Source: Chloroherpetonaceae bacterium (GTDB lineage: Bacteria > Bacteroidota > Chlorobiia > Chlorobiales > Thermochlorobacteraceae). Taken from it: a DNA stretch of 64,000 nt. The stretch covers positions 914,159 through 978,158 of the forward strand of contig JANRJQ010000010.1 in NCBI GenBank assembly GCA_033763895.1, in the 5' to 3' direction. The translations under genes were made by a program, and so were the position numbers. Positions 15,476 to 25,300 of this stretch are shown piece after piece; within the stretch, counting starts at the first letter, position 1; every line of letters begins with the position of its first letter. Below the pieces are notes generated by a model. It had not been told where the DNA came from. It saw only the letters and a list, made by a program, of their open reading frames with translations, and searched no databases.

Positions 15476-18400
15476 ATGAGAAAATTACTTTTTGCAACCC
15501 TGCTTTTTTCACTCTTTTTCGCGGAGTCAAACGCGCAGTATTTTTTCTTTGGAAAAAACAAAGTTCAATACAAAAATTTTGAGTGGTATTCGTTGCAATC
15601 TGAGCACTTCGATGTGTATTACAGTGAAGGAGGCGACTATCTCGCACGCTTCACCGCCGATGCCCTCGAATCCGCATACTTTACCATTCGCAAAGATTTC
15701 AAATATGAAATCACCAACCGAATCGCGCTTATTGTTTTTAATTCCCAAACCGATTTTCAACAGAATAATGTCATTCAAGAGTATCTCTCCGAGGGCGTTG
15801 GTGGGGTAACGGAGCTTTATAAAAATCGCATTGTTGTTCCCTTTACCGGCGATTACAAGCAGTTCCGTCATGTCATTCATCACGAACTCATTCACGCCGT
15901 AGTGAATGATATGATATATGGTGGGTCCATCCAATCAGCCATTCGCAATAATGTTCAGCTTCAAATCCCGCTTTGGTTTAACGAAGGAATTGCCGAGTAT
16001 CAACCCTTAGAGTGGGATACCAATTCCGATATGTTCATCACCGACGCCATTATCAACAACTACCTTCCCCCGATTCCATATCTCTCGGGCTACTTTGCTT
16101 ACCGCGGTGGTCAATCGGTGTGGCGTTATGTCTCTCAAAAATACGGTCGCGAAAAGATTGGCGAAATAATGGGTCGGTTGCGAGCGTCTCGCAGCATTGA
16201 TGTGGCTTTCAAAGGCTCGCTGGGCTTAAATGTTGAAGAGCTTTCAGAGCGGTGGCTTCGGGAAATGAAAGTGACCTATTGGCCTGAAATTGCCAAGCGC
16301 GAAGACATCAATACGATTATGAAACGCCTCACCGATCATCGTAAAGATGGTAGCAATTACAACACCTCACCCGCGATTTCACCGCAAGGTGACCGGTTTG
16401 CCTTCATCACCGACCGCAGCGGCTATTTCGATATCTATGTCGGCTCTACCGTCAATCCCGAGCAAGCCAAGCGAGTAATCAGCGGTCAGCGCTCCCGCGA
16501 TTTCGAAGAACTAAAGATCCTTACTCCCGGGCTAACTTGGTCTCCGGATGGGAAAAAAATCGCGCTTGCCACCAAAGCCGGTGGCGAAGATGCCATTATG
16601 GTCATTGATGTTGAAACAGAAGAGATCGAGAAGTACACATTTAATATGAACGGGATATACTCGGTTGATTGGTCTCCGGATGGCGGAAGGCTCGCTTTTA
16701 TTGGGCTTTACAACTACAAAAGCGATGTGTATGTCTATGATTTTAATTCAAAGCAAATCACAAACCTGACCAACGATATTTATTCCGATAGTGACCCGCA
16801 ATGGTCGCCGGATGGAAAGAAAATTTATTTTTCTTCTGATCGTCAAGACAGTTTGAAAACTTCGCCTTATACCTTCATCCAAGGCGACCCGATTCCGGAT
16901 ATCGATTATGTAATCCCAGCACTAAATGAAGATATGCGCGTTCATGATTATTCACAGTTAGATTTGTACGAGTTAATATTTGATCAAAATTCAAATTTCA
17001 GAGGAAGTTTGAAGCGTCTCACCGCTACAAAAGGCATTGATGAAACATCGCCCGTACTTTCTCCCGATGGCAAAAAAATGCTCTTTGTTTCTGATTTGAA
17101 CGGCGTGCTCAATGTGTATGAACTTGAGTTAGCAACTGTTGAGAAAGCCCCACTGATCAATACCGACCGTTCAACCACGATTCCCAAAATTCGACCGGTG
17201 ACAAATCTATTAACCGGTATTCGGCAAATATCGATGTCCTCCGATGGCAGCAAACTCATTGCGGTGGGTTTAGACTATGGTGGCTTTGATATTTATCTAT
17301 TGCGTATGCCTTTTGACCGGCAGTTGAACTTCCTAACCGCTGAGGGTTTCTTAGAACCCACGAATTGGGGCGGGAAGATGGTTGCTTCTCAAACCAAAAG
17401 ATTTACGGAAGTGACTTCAGCGATGCGTCAAATGATAGGAAATGGGTCGTACCGAGTGCCAATTGCAAGCCCAGCAAAGGAAGACAGTGCAAAGGCTATC
17501 GCACGAGCTGCTGCGATAGAAGACTCTTCAAAGCGTGTGTATAGTGCACCAAAAGTGAATGTAAAGAATTTCGTCTTTGATCGTGGGTTTATGGCGCAGG
17601 CAGAGCGGAAAATTCAGCAGGATACCGCAAAAGACCAATTAACAATCGAGGATGAAAATCGGCGCAGACGCAATAACATTGATGAAGGCGGCGAATATCG
17701 TCCAAGGCGTTATAAACTTAACTTTTCACCCGATATTATTTACGGTGGCGCGGGAATCGATGGCATTTGGGGAGCACAAGGCTCTGCACTCTTTGCTTTC
17801 AGCGATCTGCTCGGCGATCATCAACTCTCCATTTTTACAAACCTTCAATTCGATTTGCAGAATAGCAACTACGGGCTTCAATATGCTTATTTAGGAAATC
17901 GAATGGATTATGCGGTGAACCTTTATCACACGGCACGCTTTCTTGTTTTAGGGCAGGATGCCTTCTCTTCCTCTTTATTCAGATTTAGAACTTATGGAGC
18001 AGAATTCAATGTGTCTTACCCGATTGATCGCTTAAACCGCATTGATGCAGGGCTAAGTTACTTGTGGTTAACAAAAGAAAACACCCAAGAAAACATCGGA
18101 AACGACACGCGAAATATCCTTTACCCAAGCCTCACTTACACGCACGACGATACGCGTCCCTTTCTTTATTCTCCAATCGATGGCACCCGTTATGCTGTAA
18201 GGCTCAGTGGAACCGCTTTAAGCGGAATATCCTTCGGCTCTATTTTAGCCGATTACCGAACTTATTTTAATTTTTGGCAATACTATTCGTTTGTGGTGCG
18301 CTTTTCCGGTGCGTATAGCATCGGTTCCAATCCCCAGAAATTTTTTATTGGAGGAACTGAAAATTGGATTAATCGTCAATTTTCTCAGCAGGTTATTCCC

Positions 18401-18787
18401 ATTTCGGAAGTTCAGGATTTTCTTTTCACCACACCCGCGATTCCGCTTCGAGGTCATCCACTCAACGCGGCAAACGGAACTAAATTTGCACTTGCCAATC
18501 TTGAACTTAGATTTCCATTTCTACAGTACTTAGCCCTTGGCCCAATCCCGATTCCATTCTATTACTTGCAAGGCGTTTTGTTTGCCGATGTAGGTTCCGC
18601 TTGGACAAATACGGAAGCGTGGAAAATCTCATCGAATGGTCGGTTACAAGATTTGCTTGCGGGTTTTGGGTGGGGATTTAGAACCGTGCTTTTCTATTTT
18701 ATCTTAAGATTTGATATGGCGTGGAAATGGGATTTAAATGGCACTTCAATGCCGGTATATCACATTTCAATTGGTGGCGATTTCTAA
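15476..18787 (+). CDS. Secreted gluzincin-like metalloprotease with PD40 propeller and C-terminal beta barrel
   Basis: 1103 residues from the ATG at 15476, which gives a clean signal peptide (MRKLLFATLLFSLFFAESNA); a TTG at 15458 would add six residues. Residues about 30-280 form a zinc-peptidase MA-like domain with HELIH at 136-140 and the third-ligand motif WFNEGIAEY (Glu170). Residues about 290-620 hold PD40/TolB-type propeller blades (WSPDGKKIALAT, WSPDGGRLAFIG, WSPDGKKIYFSS, LSPDGKKMLFVS). From about 745 on there are alternating strands ending in Phe (ISIGGDF), typical of an outer-membrane beta barrel. The protein is probably integrated in the outer membrane. It is followed by a strong terminator. 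Confidence 0.8.
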   Translation: MRKLLFATLLFSLFFAESNAQYFFFGKNKVQYKNFEWYSLQSEHFDVYYSEGGDYLARFTADALESAYFTIRKDFKYEITNRIALIVFNSQTDFQQNNVIQEYLSEGVGGVTELYKNRIVVPFTGDYKQFRHVIHHELIHAVVNDMIYGGSIQSAIRNNVQLQIPLWFNEGIAEYQPLEWDTNSDMFITDAIINNYLPPIPYLSGYFAYRGGQSVWRYVSQKYGREKIGEIMGRLRASRSIDVAFKGSLGLNVEELSERWLREMKVTYWPEIAKREDINTIMKRLTDHRKDGSNYNTSPAISPQGDRFAFITDRSGYFDIYVGSTVNPEQAKRVISGQRSRDFEELKILTPGLTWSPDGKKIALATKAGGEDAIMVIDVETEEIEKYTFNMNGIYSVDWSPDGGRLAFIGLYNYKSDVYVYDFNSKQITNLTNDIYSDSDPQWSPDGKKIYFSSDRQDSLKTSPYTFIQGDPIPDIDYVIPALNEDMRVHDYSQLDLYELIFDQNSNFRGSLKRLTATKGIDETSPVLSPDGKKMLFVSDLNGVLNVYELELATVEKAPLINTDRSTTIPKIRPVTNLLTGIRQISMSSDGSKLIAVGLDYGGFDIYLLRMPFDRQLNFLTAEGFLEPTNWGGKMVASQTKRFTEVTSAMRQMIGNGSYRVPIASPAKEDSAKAIARAAAIEDSSKRVYSAPKVNVKNFVFDRGFMAQAERKIQQDTAKDQLTIEDENRRRRNNIDEGGEYRPRRYKLNFSPDIIYGGAGIDGIWGAQGSALFAFSDLLGDHQLSIFTNLQFDLQNSNYGLQYAYLGNRMDYAVNLYHTARFLVLGQDAFSSSLFRFRTYGAEFNVSYPIDRLNRIDAGLSYLWLTKENTQENIGNDTRNILYPSLTYTHDDTRPFLYSPIDGTRYAVRLSGTALSGISFGSILADYRTYFNFWQYYSFVVRFSGAYSIGSNPQKFFIGGTENWINRQFSQQVIPISEVQDFLFTTPAIPLRGHPLNAANGTKFALANLELRFPFLQYLALGPIPIPFYYLQGVLFADVGSAWTNTEAWKISSNGRLQDLLAGFGWGFRTVLFYFILRFDMAWKWDLNGTSMPVYHISIGGDF

Positions 18788-18811
18788 GATTATTTCATAA
18801 AGTTTAAAAAG

Positions 18812-18838
18812 AAAAAGCCCCGAAAGTCGGGGCTTTTT
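18812..18838. terminator. Bidirectional intrinsic terminator
   Basis: A stem of AAAAAGCCCCGA with its complement around an AAG loop, with A and T runs on either side. It serves the plus-strand protease gene and the minus-strand Bor-like gene. Confidence 0.9.
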
Positions 18839-18858
18839 CACTTCATTTAAAGAAACAA

Positions 18859-19155
18859 TTACTTGGTAACTTCAACTGTTCGAGGATAAACAGTAACAAC
18901 CGAGGTGAAAAGACCGATTACAACATCTAAAAACGAATGTGTTGTTTTGACTTCATAATTTGCAGCACCACCAGCCATTTTTTGAGAATCAACTTTGTTA
19001 AGTGGTACTAAACCCCAAAGAACATACCATTGGCGTTCTTCCACTTTTGTATTGCCTTTTGGTCCTTCGCCAACAATATGTTGGTTTGTAAAGCAAGAAC
19101 TGAGCGAGCAAGTCATGACTGCTGCGATTAAAAGGACTGTGAGTGTCTTTTTCAT
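18859..19155 (-). CDS. Bor/Iss-like small lipoprotein
   Basis: 98 residues from the ATG at 19155; the longer open frame to 19233 adds an unlikely leader. The lipoprotein signal peptide MKKTLTVLLIAAVMTCSLSS ends at Cys21 (lipobox LSSC). The mature part (HIVGEGPKGNTKVEERQWYVLWGL, PLNKVDSQKMAGGAANYEV, DVVIGLFTSVVTVYPRTVEV) has the pattern of the Bor family (PF06291), named from a lambda lysogen gene linked to serum resistance. In this phylum such genes are chromosomal and their role is unknown. Confidence 0.75.
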   Translation of the reverse strand: MKKTLTVLLIAAVMTCSLSSCFTNQHIVGEGPKGNTKVEERQWYVLWGLVPLNKVDSQKMAGGAANYEVKTTHSFLDVVIGLFTSVVTVYPRTVEVTK

Positions 19156-19242
19156 TGTACTAAATGATTTTGTTGTTTTACCCAAAATGGGCAAGCAAAT
19201 ATAGAGGAATAAACCAAAAAACCAACCGCACACCAGACAATT

Positions 19243-20823
19243 TTATATAGTTTCAAGCGGTTGAACTTCTAACGCTTTGACTTTTTGAATAGGTGCTTTC
19301 TTCCCATTTTCAATGCTCCTCAATTGATCCTTTAAATTTCTCTTGAAGATGAGACTTGTCACGAGGTTAATCATTTTCTCTGGGTTAAAGAAAACGCGCT
19401 TAAAAATGGTGCTCCACTTGTAAAAATTGATGAAGTGCTTCATATAACGAACCTGAAATTCAAGCGGGTCAAATTTATCGCAGCGAATCACAAGGTTGTG
19501 CGCGGTGTATTTATCCCAATCCTCATCGACAATCAACCCTTTCGCCTTGTATTCACGATACATTTGTGTGCCGGGATAAGGCGTCAGTATTGAATAAATG
19601 GGCATCATCAAATAATTTTCACTCACAAATTTTTCAACAGCTGCCATATCTTCATAAGTATCAATTGCTGGGTTGGTTAAGAAATTGCCTTGAACATTCA
19701 ACCCCTCTTTTCGGCAATTACGTATGATTTCGGAATACTTTCCAACGGTGTTCATTTTCCATTTATCATATTGGTCAACCGTTGCTTGATTGACAGATTC
19801 AAATCCGACAAGTGCCATAACGCACCCCGCTCGAACCAAACGGCGAACACTTTCAACATCTTCAAGAAAATTCATGCTGATAAAAGTGCTGAATTTGATA
19901 TCGCAGGTTTCTAATACTTCAAGAATTTCATACATGCGCTGTTTATTAACGCCTAAGTTTTCGTCTGTAAACATAAACCACGGCTTTGTACCGTATTTAG
20001 ATGTTTCAAACCAAATTTTTTTAGCGCTCTCAACTTGCTCTTTTATGGTCGATTGCGATTGAATGCGATACAAACGGCCGGTGAAATTAGGTGTTACACA
20101 AAACGAGCATGTGTAAGGACAGCCACGCGTCATATAAATCGGAATGGATTTCCGTGCATCGACTTTGCCTCGTTTGCTGGCAGAAAAAATACGTTCATAA
20201 TCCAATACCGGAACTTCCTTCACCGGAGGAAATTCCTTTGCATCATAACGGGCGCGGAGAACACCACGCGACGCATCTTGAATCACATACGCCCAAAGAT
20301 TTTCTGCTTCACCGCATACTACGGAATCGACATGTTGTTTTGCTTCATCATAATTGAAAGACACGTGAACCCCGCCAATCAGAACTTTTTTGCCCCGCCT
20401 GCGAAACTCATCGGCGATGTCGTAGGCTCGTGTCACATTCATTGTACGGGCAGTGAGGCCAATCAAATCAAAATCTTTATCATAAGGAATTTCATCTCCA
20501 AAAAGCTCATCGACTATTTCAATATGATGCTGTTTCGGTGTGATACTCACCAGAACCCCAATTGCCATTGAAAACAAGGCTTTTTGACTTGTATCCTCTT
20601 CTTTTTTTCCTTTAGGCGTAATAAACAAAAGTTTCAGAGGCTTAATGGAATCGATGGGTTCAAGGTCTTGTCGAAATGTAAATGGTAAGTGTGGGGAAGG
20701 TTTTTCGGTATGGTCGGCAGAACTGTGCGCTACCGAGTATGTTTTTGAAAGTGAAGCGTCACTTTCAATTTTGCCAAGGGTTTCTACACCCGCAACCTCG
20801 ATTGAGTTGGGACTTTCGTTCAT
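19243..20823 (-). CDS. B12-binding radical SAM protein, possible bacteriochlorophyll methyltransferase (BchQ/BchR-like)
   Basis: 526 residues from the ATG at 20823, chosen because AUGGAGGAAUAC precedes it as a Shine-Dalgarno site; the open frame extends further only as low-complexity leader. After a variable 65-residue front comes a cobalamin-binding domain (LLFITPKGKKEE, DLIGLTARTMNVTRAYDIADEF, VLIGGVHVSFN, VVCGEAENLW) and then radical SAM with CPYTCSFC. The class contains BchE, BchQ, BchR and hopanoid methylases. In an organism with a PscC-like cytochrome the C-8/C-12 bacteriochlorophyll methyltransferases are the likeliest match, but orthology cannot be fixed by eye. A divergent gene starts 177 bp away. 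Confidence 0.7.
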   Translation of the reverse strand: MNESPNSIEVAGVETLGKIESDASLSKTYSVAHSSADHTEKPSPHLPFTFRQDLEPIDSIKPLKLLFITPKGKKEEDTSQKALFSMAIGVLVSITPKQHHIEIVDELFGDEIPYDKDFDLIGLTARTMNVTRAYDIADEFRRRGKKVLIGGVHVSFNYDEAKQHVDSVVCGEAENLWAYVIQDASRGVLRARYDAKEFPPVKEVPVLDYERIFSASKRGKVDARKSIPIYMTRGCPYTCSFCVTPNFTGRLYRIQSQSTIKEQVESAKKIWFETSKYGTKPWFMFTDENLGVNKQRMYEILEVLETCDIKFSTFISMNFLEDVESVRRLVRAGCVMALVGFESVNQATVDQYDKWKMNTVGKYSEIIRNCRKEGLNVQGNFLTNPAIDTYEDMAAVEKFVSENYLMMPIYSILTPYPGTQMYREYKAKGLIVDEDWDKYTAHNLVIRCDKFDPLEFQVRYMKHFINFYKWSTIFKRVFFNPEKMINLVTSLIFKRNLKDQLRSIENGKKAPIQKVKALEVQPLETI

Positions 20824-21000
20824 AGTATTCCTCCATTTCTTCCGTTCAACCAATAAGCACCAATGTGGTAAAGAGGTACAAACCAAGTTGAGTCGGTTTT
20901 TTCGTTCATTTCATTTAAGATAGCGAAAGAAAGAAAGATTTCTATTCCTTATTTTGGATTCAATTTGAATTCAAGTTTATTTTAAGAGTCAATCACGGCG

Positions 21001-22236
21001 ATGAATTACAAACCACTTTTTAGTGACTTCATTGGTCAATTGGGGGATCATCTGCATTTCGCGGCACATAGCCATCACCTATGGCCAAATGTGGCGAAAG
21101 TAGGTCAATTGCGATATTGGCAACTTGCCGAAAAAATGCGCGACCGTAAATGGGATGAAATTTTTGGAAATGAAATTCCAAAAGCTCAAAAACATATCTC
21201 TTCAATACTGAATTGGCCGTATCATGAACAAATCGCTTTTGCACCGAATACACACGAATTTGTGGTGCGCTTGCTTTCATCCCTGAATTGGCAACAACTT
21301 AAGAAGGGAAAGAAACTGAAAGTTTTAACGACGGATTCAGAGTTTCACTCTTTCACACGTCAAATACTACGAATGGAAGAAGAGAAGGTGCTTGATGTCA
21401 CTCGTATCTCCACTGAGCCTTTCGAAACTTTTGAAACAAGGTTTTTAGAAGCAGCCAAAAAGCAATATGATTTGGTTTTCTTTAGTCAGGTGTTTTTTAA
21501 TTCGGGGTATGTGGTTCAGAATCTCAAAAAAATTGTGGATTCAGTGAACGCACCTGAAACCCTGATTGTGATTGATGGTTATCACGGGTTTATGGCTATA
21601 CCTACGGATTTAGCTCTGCTTTCAAATCGCGTCTTTTATCTATCAGGCGGATATAAATATGCAATGTCGGGCGAAGGCGTTTGTTTTCTTTGTATTCCAA
21701 AGGGATGTTCACATCGGCCCATCAATACAGGCTGGTTTGCCGGTTTTGGAAGCTTGAGTGAAGGCCCTGAGGAGAAAGTCTCATACAGTAACGATGCATT
21801 TCGTTATTGGGGTTCAACCTTCGACCCATCGGGAGTATATCGATTTAACGCGGTAATGGAAGAGATTGATAAAGAGAAAATAACGGTTGAAATGATTCAT
21901 CAGTATGTAAAAGGGCTTCAAAGTCAATTTCTAAGTGAACTCTTAAAATATCAGCCCAAAAAACTTCCATTTCAAACCATTATTCCTGCATTGCCAAAAG
22001 ATTCATCGAAAACTGCAAGCGGAGAGATAATTGATTTTAACCTCGTTCAATTGGAAAAGAGCTATCGCGGTCACTTTATCACTTTTGATTTGGAACATGC
22101 GGAGGAAGTTGAAAAAAGGCTTAGTGAATTAAAAGTTGAAATTGATCGACGGGGAAGACGCTTAAGATTTGGATTTGGAATTTATCAGGATAATAATGAC
22201 ATCTCCAATTTGATGGAGCGGTTGAAACAATTGTAA
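21001..22236 (+). CDS. Class V aminotransferase / kynureninase-like PLP enzyme
   Basis: 411 residues of fold-type I PLP enzyme. HFAAHSHHLWPN opens the protein in the manner of kynureninase-like proteins. IVIDGYHGFMAIPTDL supplies the Asp that contacts the pyridine nitrogen, and LSGGYKYAMSGEGVCFL contains the Schiff-base lysine. RLRFGFGIYQDNNDI near the end carries the carboxylate-binding arginine region. The substrate is not evident. No kynurenine pathway gene is nearby, so I do not call kynureninase itself. Confidence 0.75.
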   Translation: MNYKPLFSDFIGQLGDHLHFAAHSHHLWPNVAKVGQLRYWQLAEKMRDRKWDEIFGNEIPKAQKHISSILNWPYHEQIAFAPNTHEFVVRLLSSLNWQQLKKGKKLKVLTTDSEFHSFTRQILRMEEEKVLDVTRISTEPFETFETRFLEAAKKQYDLVFFSQVFFNSGYVVQNLKKIVDSVNAPETLIVIDGYHGFMAIPTDLALLSNRVFYLSGGYKYAMSGEGVCFLCIPKGCSHRPINTGWFAGFGSLSEGPEEKVSYSNDAFRYWGSTFDPSGVYRFNAVMEEIDKEKITVEMIHQYVKGLQSQFLSELLKYQPKKLPFQTIIPALPKDSSKTASGEIIDFNLVQLEKSYRGHFITFDLEHAEEVEKRLSELKVEIDRRGRRLRFGFGIYQDNNDISNLMERLKQL

Positions 22237-22357
22237 TGACTTTTCATTCATTTTTAGTTTTTCACTGTGAAGTCATTTGGACAGGATTTATCCCTTGATT
22301 TCGTTGCTCATCCTTATAAATTCAACCTTTTCAGTTTTGCTATCATGCCGATTTTTC

Positions 22358-25300
22358 ATGAACTCCAATAAACTCATTTTTTCTTTTCTCATTCTCTGCA
22401 CAGTTTTTTCAAGTACTGTCATTGCTCAGTTGCCTTCACCATTACTTGCGAAGCGGGGTGTCAGAGAAGAAGGCGCGAGAAAAAAATTCCATAAAGAAAA
22501 TCGGCTTTCGAGAAGTGGATCAAAGATTATTGTGAAGCTTCGCAACTCTGTGAATCGATTAACTCTAAGTGAATTTCAGAATCAAGTAACGAAATACGCT
22601 AAAGGTAAATTTGGTTATCAGTCGAAATCAAAAAGCCCCGAAGCCACATTTCTACAAGTTGAAAAAACGCGTCTTGAAATTGAATCGGTTCAGTCAATTT
22701 CGTCGCATTCTTCAAAAAGAGAATTGCAATCTTACAACTCCCAAAGAGGAAAAGGAATCGAACGCATATTTTCCATTCGATTAAAAGATAAAACTCAAAG
22801 TGCTCTTGATGCTGCAATCGTAAGTTTAAAGCAGCTAGAAGGGGTTGAGTATGTTTACCAAACCCTTCAAATTTCTTTAGACAATACCCCTGCAGATGAA
22901 AGAGAACAAACCCTTGAATCGAAGAACCAAAATCCATTAAGTGAATCAATTGCTGAAAATGATTCGCTTTTTCCGCGTCAGTGGAATCTCAGAAAAATTG
23001 GAATTGAAAAAGCGTGGCAAATCACTCGTGGTAGCCCAAATGTTCGAATTGGAATTATTGATACAGGAATAGACTACACTCACCCCGATCTACTAGATAA
23101 TATTTGGATTAACACACCTGAAGATATCAATCGTAATGGGCGTTTTGAGCCTTGGTCGTTCAAGGAGCGAAGGAATCCGCTTACATTTGAATTGGATGCC
23201 AATGGAATAACCGGCGATTTCGATGAAATCGATCAAGATGGAAATGGCTATCCCGATGATGTGATTGGTTGGGATTTTGTCGATCAACCGTTCAATGTCG
23301 ATAATCTGGTTGGTTTCTCCGACTTTCAAACCGCAGACCCCGATCCTTTTGATGATAATTCTCACGGTACGGCTTGCGCTGGAATTGCTGCCGCTGTTTC
23401 TTCAAATCAAATTGGGGTAAGCGGTGTTGCACCAAATTGCAAACTTGTGGCTTTGCGGGTATTCTCGGCAAGCGGTGGTTTCGCAGGTGACTTGGCAGAT
23501 GACTATGATATTGCTTCAGCGATAATTTACGCCGCCGATAATGGCATTCAGGTGCTCAATATGAGTTTCGGCGATGTCGTTTATTCACCGATCATGAGAG
23601 ATGCAATTGAATACGCGTATGAGCGCGGCGTGGTTATGTGCTTTTCATCAGGGAATGCCGGCGGAGATCAGTCGCGTTATCCTGCAGGTTATATGGAAGG
23701 AATGGCCGTTGGAGCAACGGATGAAAATGATTTTCTTACCCAATTTACCACTTTTGGTATTCGCCTTGCGGTTTGTGCGCCGGGAAGTGGCATTCCAACA
23801 ACAGTTCCGTTTTATGACGGCTACTATACCGATTTCTTTAGCGGTACAAGCGCCGCGGCTCCTCATGTTGCAGGAGTAGCAGCACTCATTCTTTCAATTA
23901 ATCCCCGCTTTTCTCCGGAGCAAGTCCGGGGTGCAATTGTAGGGACAGCAAGAGATCTTGAATCAATTGGTTGGGATCACTTTACGGCCTCAGGCAGACT
24001 TGATGCAGCGCTTGCCGTGCAAATGCGAGCAACGCCAATTGCGAAAATCAATTTTCCATTGTATGACTCAGGACTTTCTCAAACAGAGGGAAATATTTCA
24101 ATAGTTGGAACGGCAAATTCACCGAATTTTGAATCATACCAAGTGTTTTTTCAACCCGGGATTTCAGGCGCAAATGATTGGACAACTATAACCAATGAAG
24201 TGAATCAAATTCGTATCGTCGATACGCTTGCGACTTGGAATATCATCTCACTACCCGATTCAGATTATACAATTCGTTTGCTGGTTAAAGAGCGAAACGG
24301 AAGAAGAATCGAAAACCGAATTCGCGTCACGATTGATTCAAGGAGGCCATTGATTTCAAACCTTACTGTTGAACCTGTTTATCGGAATGATGAAGAGGTA
24401 CTCTTGGTCGCTTTCAAAACGAAAGGTCTTAGTAGCGCATTTTTTAGAATTGAAAGCAATGGCTTGAATGAAGAGGAGCGGCTGTTTCGATTTCCAACTG
24501 AAGCGCAAAATCATTTTGATTTTATCTCAACATCGACTTTATCACCCGGAATATTTTATCGGGGAAGGGTAGAGGCTATAAACCGAACCGGGGTAAAGGA
24601 AATCGGTGAATGGGTAAATTTTTCTATCACTTCAGAAAAACTTCAACAACCGACTTTTGGACAATTTCTTTTTCGAGAAAAACCGCAATTGAGGCTACCT
24701 GCCGGATGGATTTTGAACAAAGCCGTGGATTATAATCGAAACGGTAGAAGGGAAGTCGTGATCAGCGAAGCTCGTCCTGAAATTGGTGCATCATTCGGTC
24801 AGTTAAAGCGATTTGAATTTACGGGTCAAGGATTTCAGGCGATTGACTCCGCCGCTGTATTTCTGCCGATGGATATTCGTGATTCCGCTTCGTACTACCA
24901 ACTTTTGGCGATGGGAGGCGGACGAAGTATTGTCTATTCACAAAATACCCCAACTTCAAGTCCGTTTCAAGCAATACGATTTGCTGATACACTTACTTTC
25001 AACTTTTGGGGTGCACGATTCGGAGATGTTAAGGGCAATGGGGAATCTCATTTGATTGCAAGAAATGATACCACATATTTTATTCTAAATTCTCGATACG
25101 AGAAGATAGCAACGCTGAAAAACCCTGTCGATATTAGTAAAGATGGGGCGCGCCCACTCTTTCAAGAACCTCGGGTCGCGATTGAAGATTTTGATTTGGA
25201 TTCAAAACCCGAATTGCTGATGAGTGATGCCGATGGAAATTTTTTCATTTATGAATATAGCGGAATTGGAGAAGCCTTTGACACAACCTTTCTGTATCGC

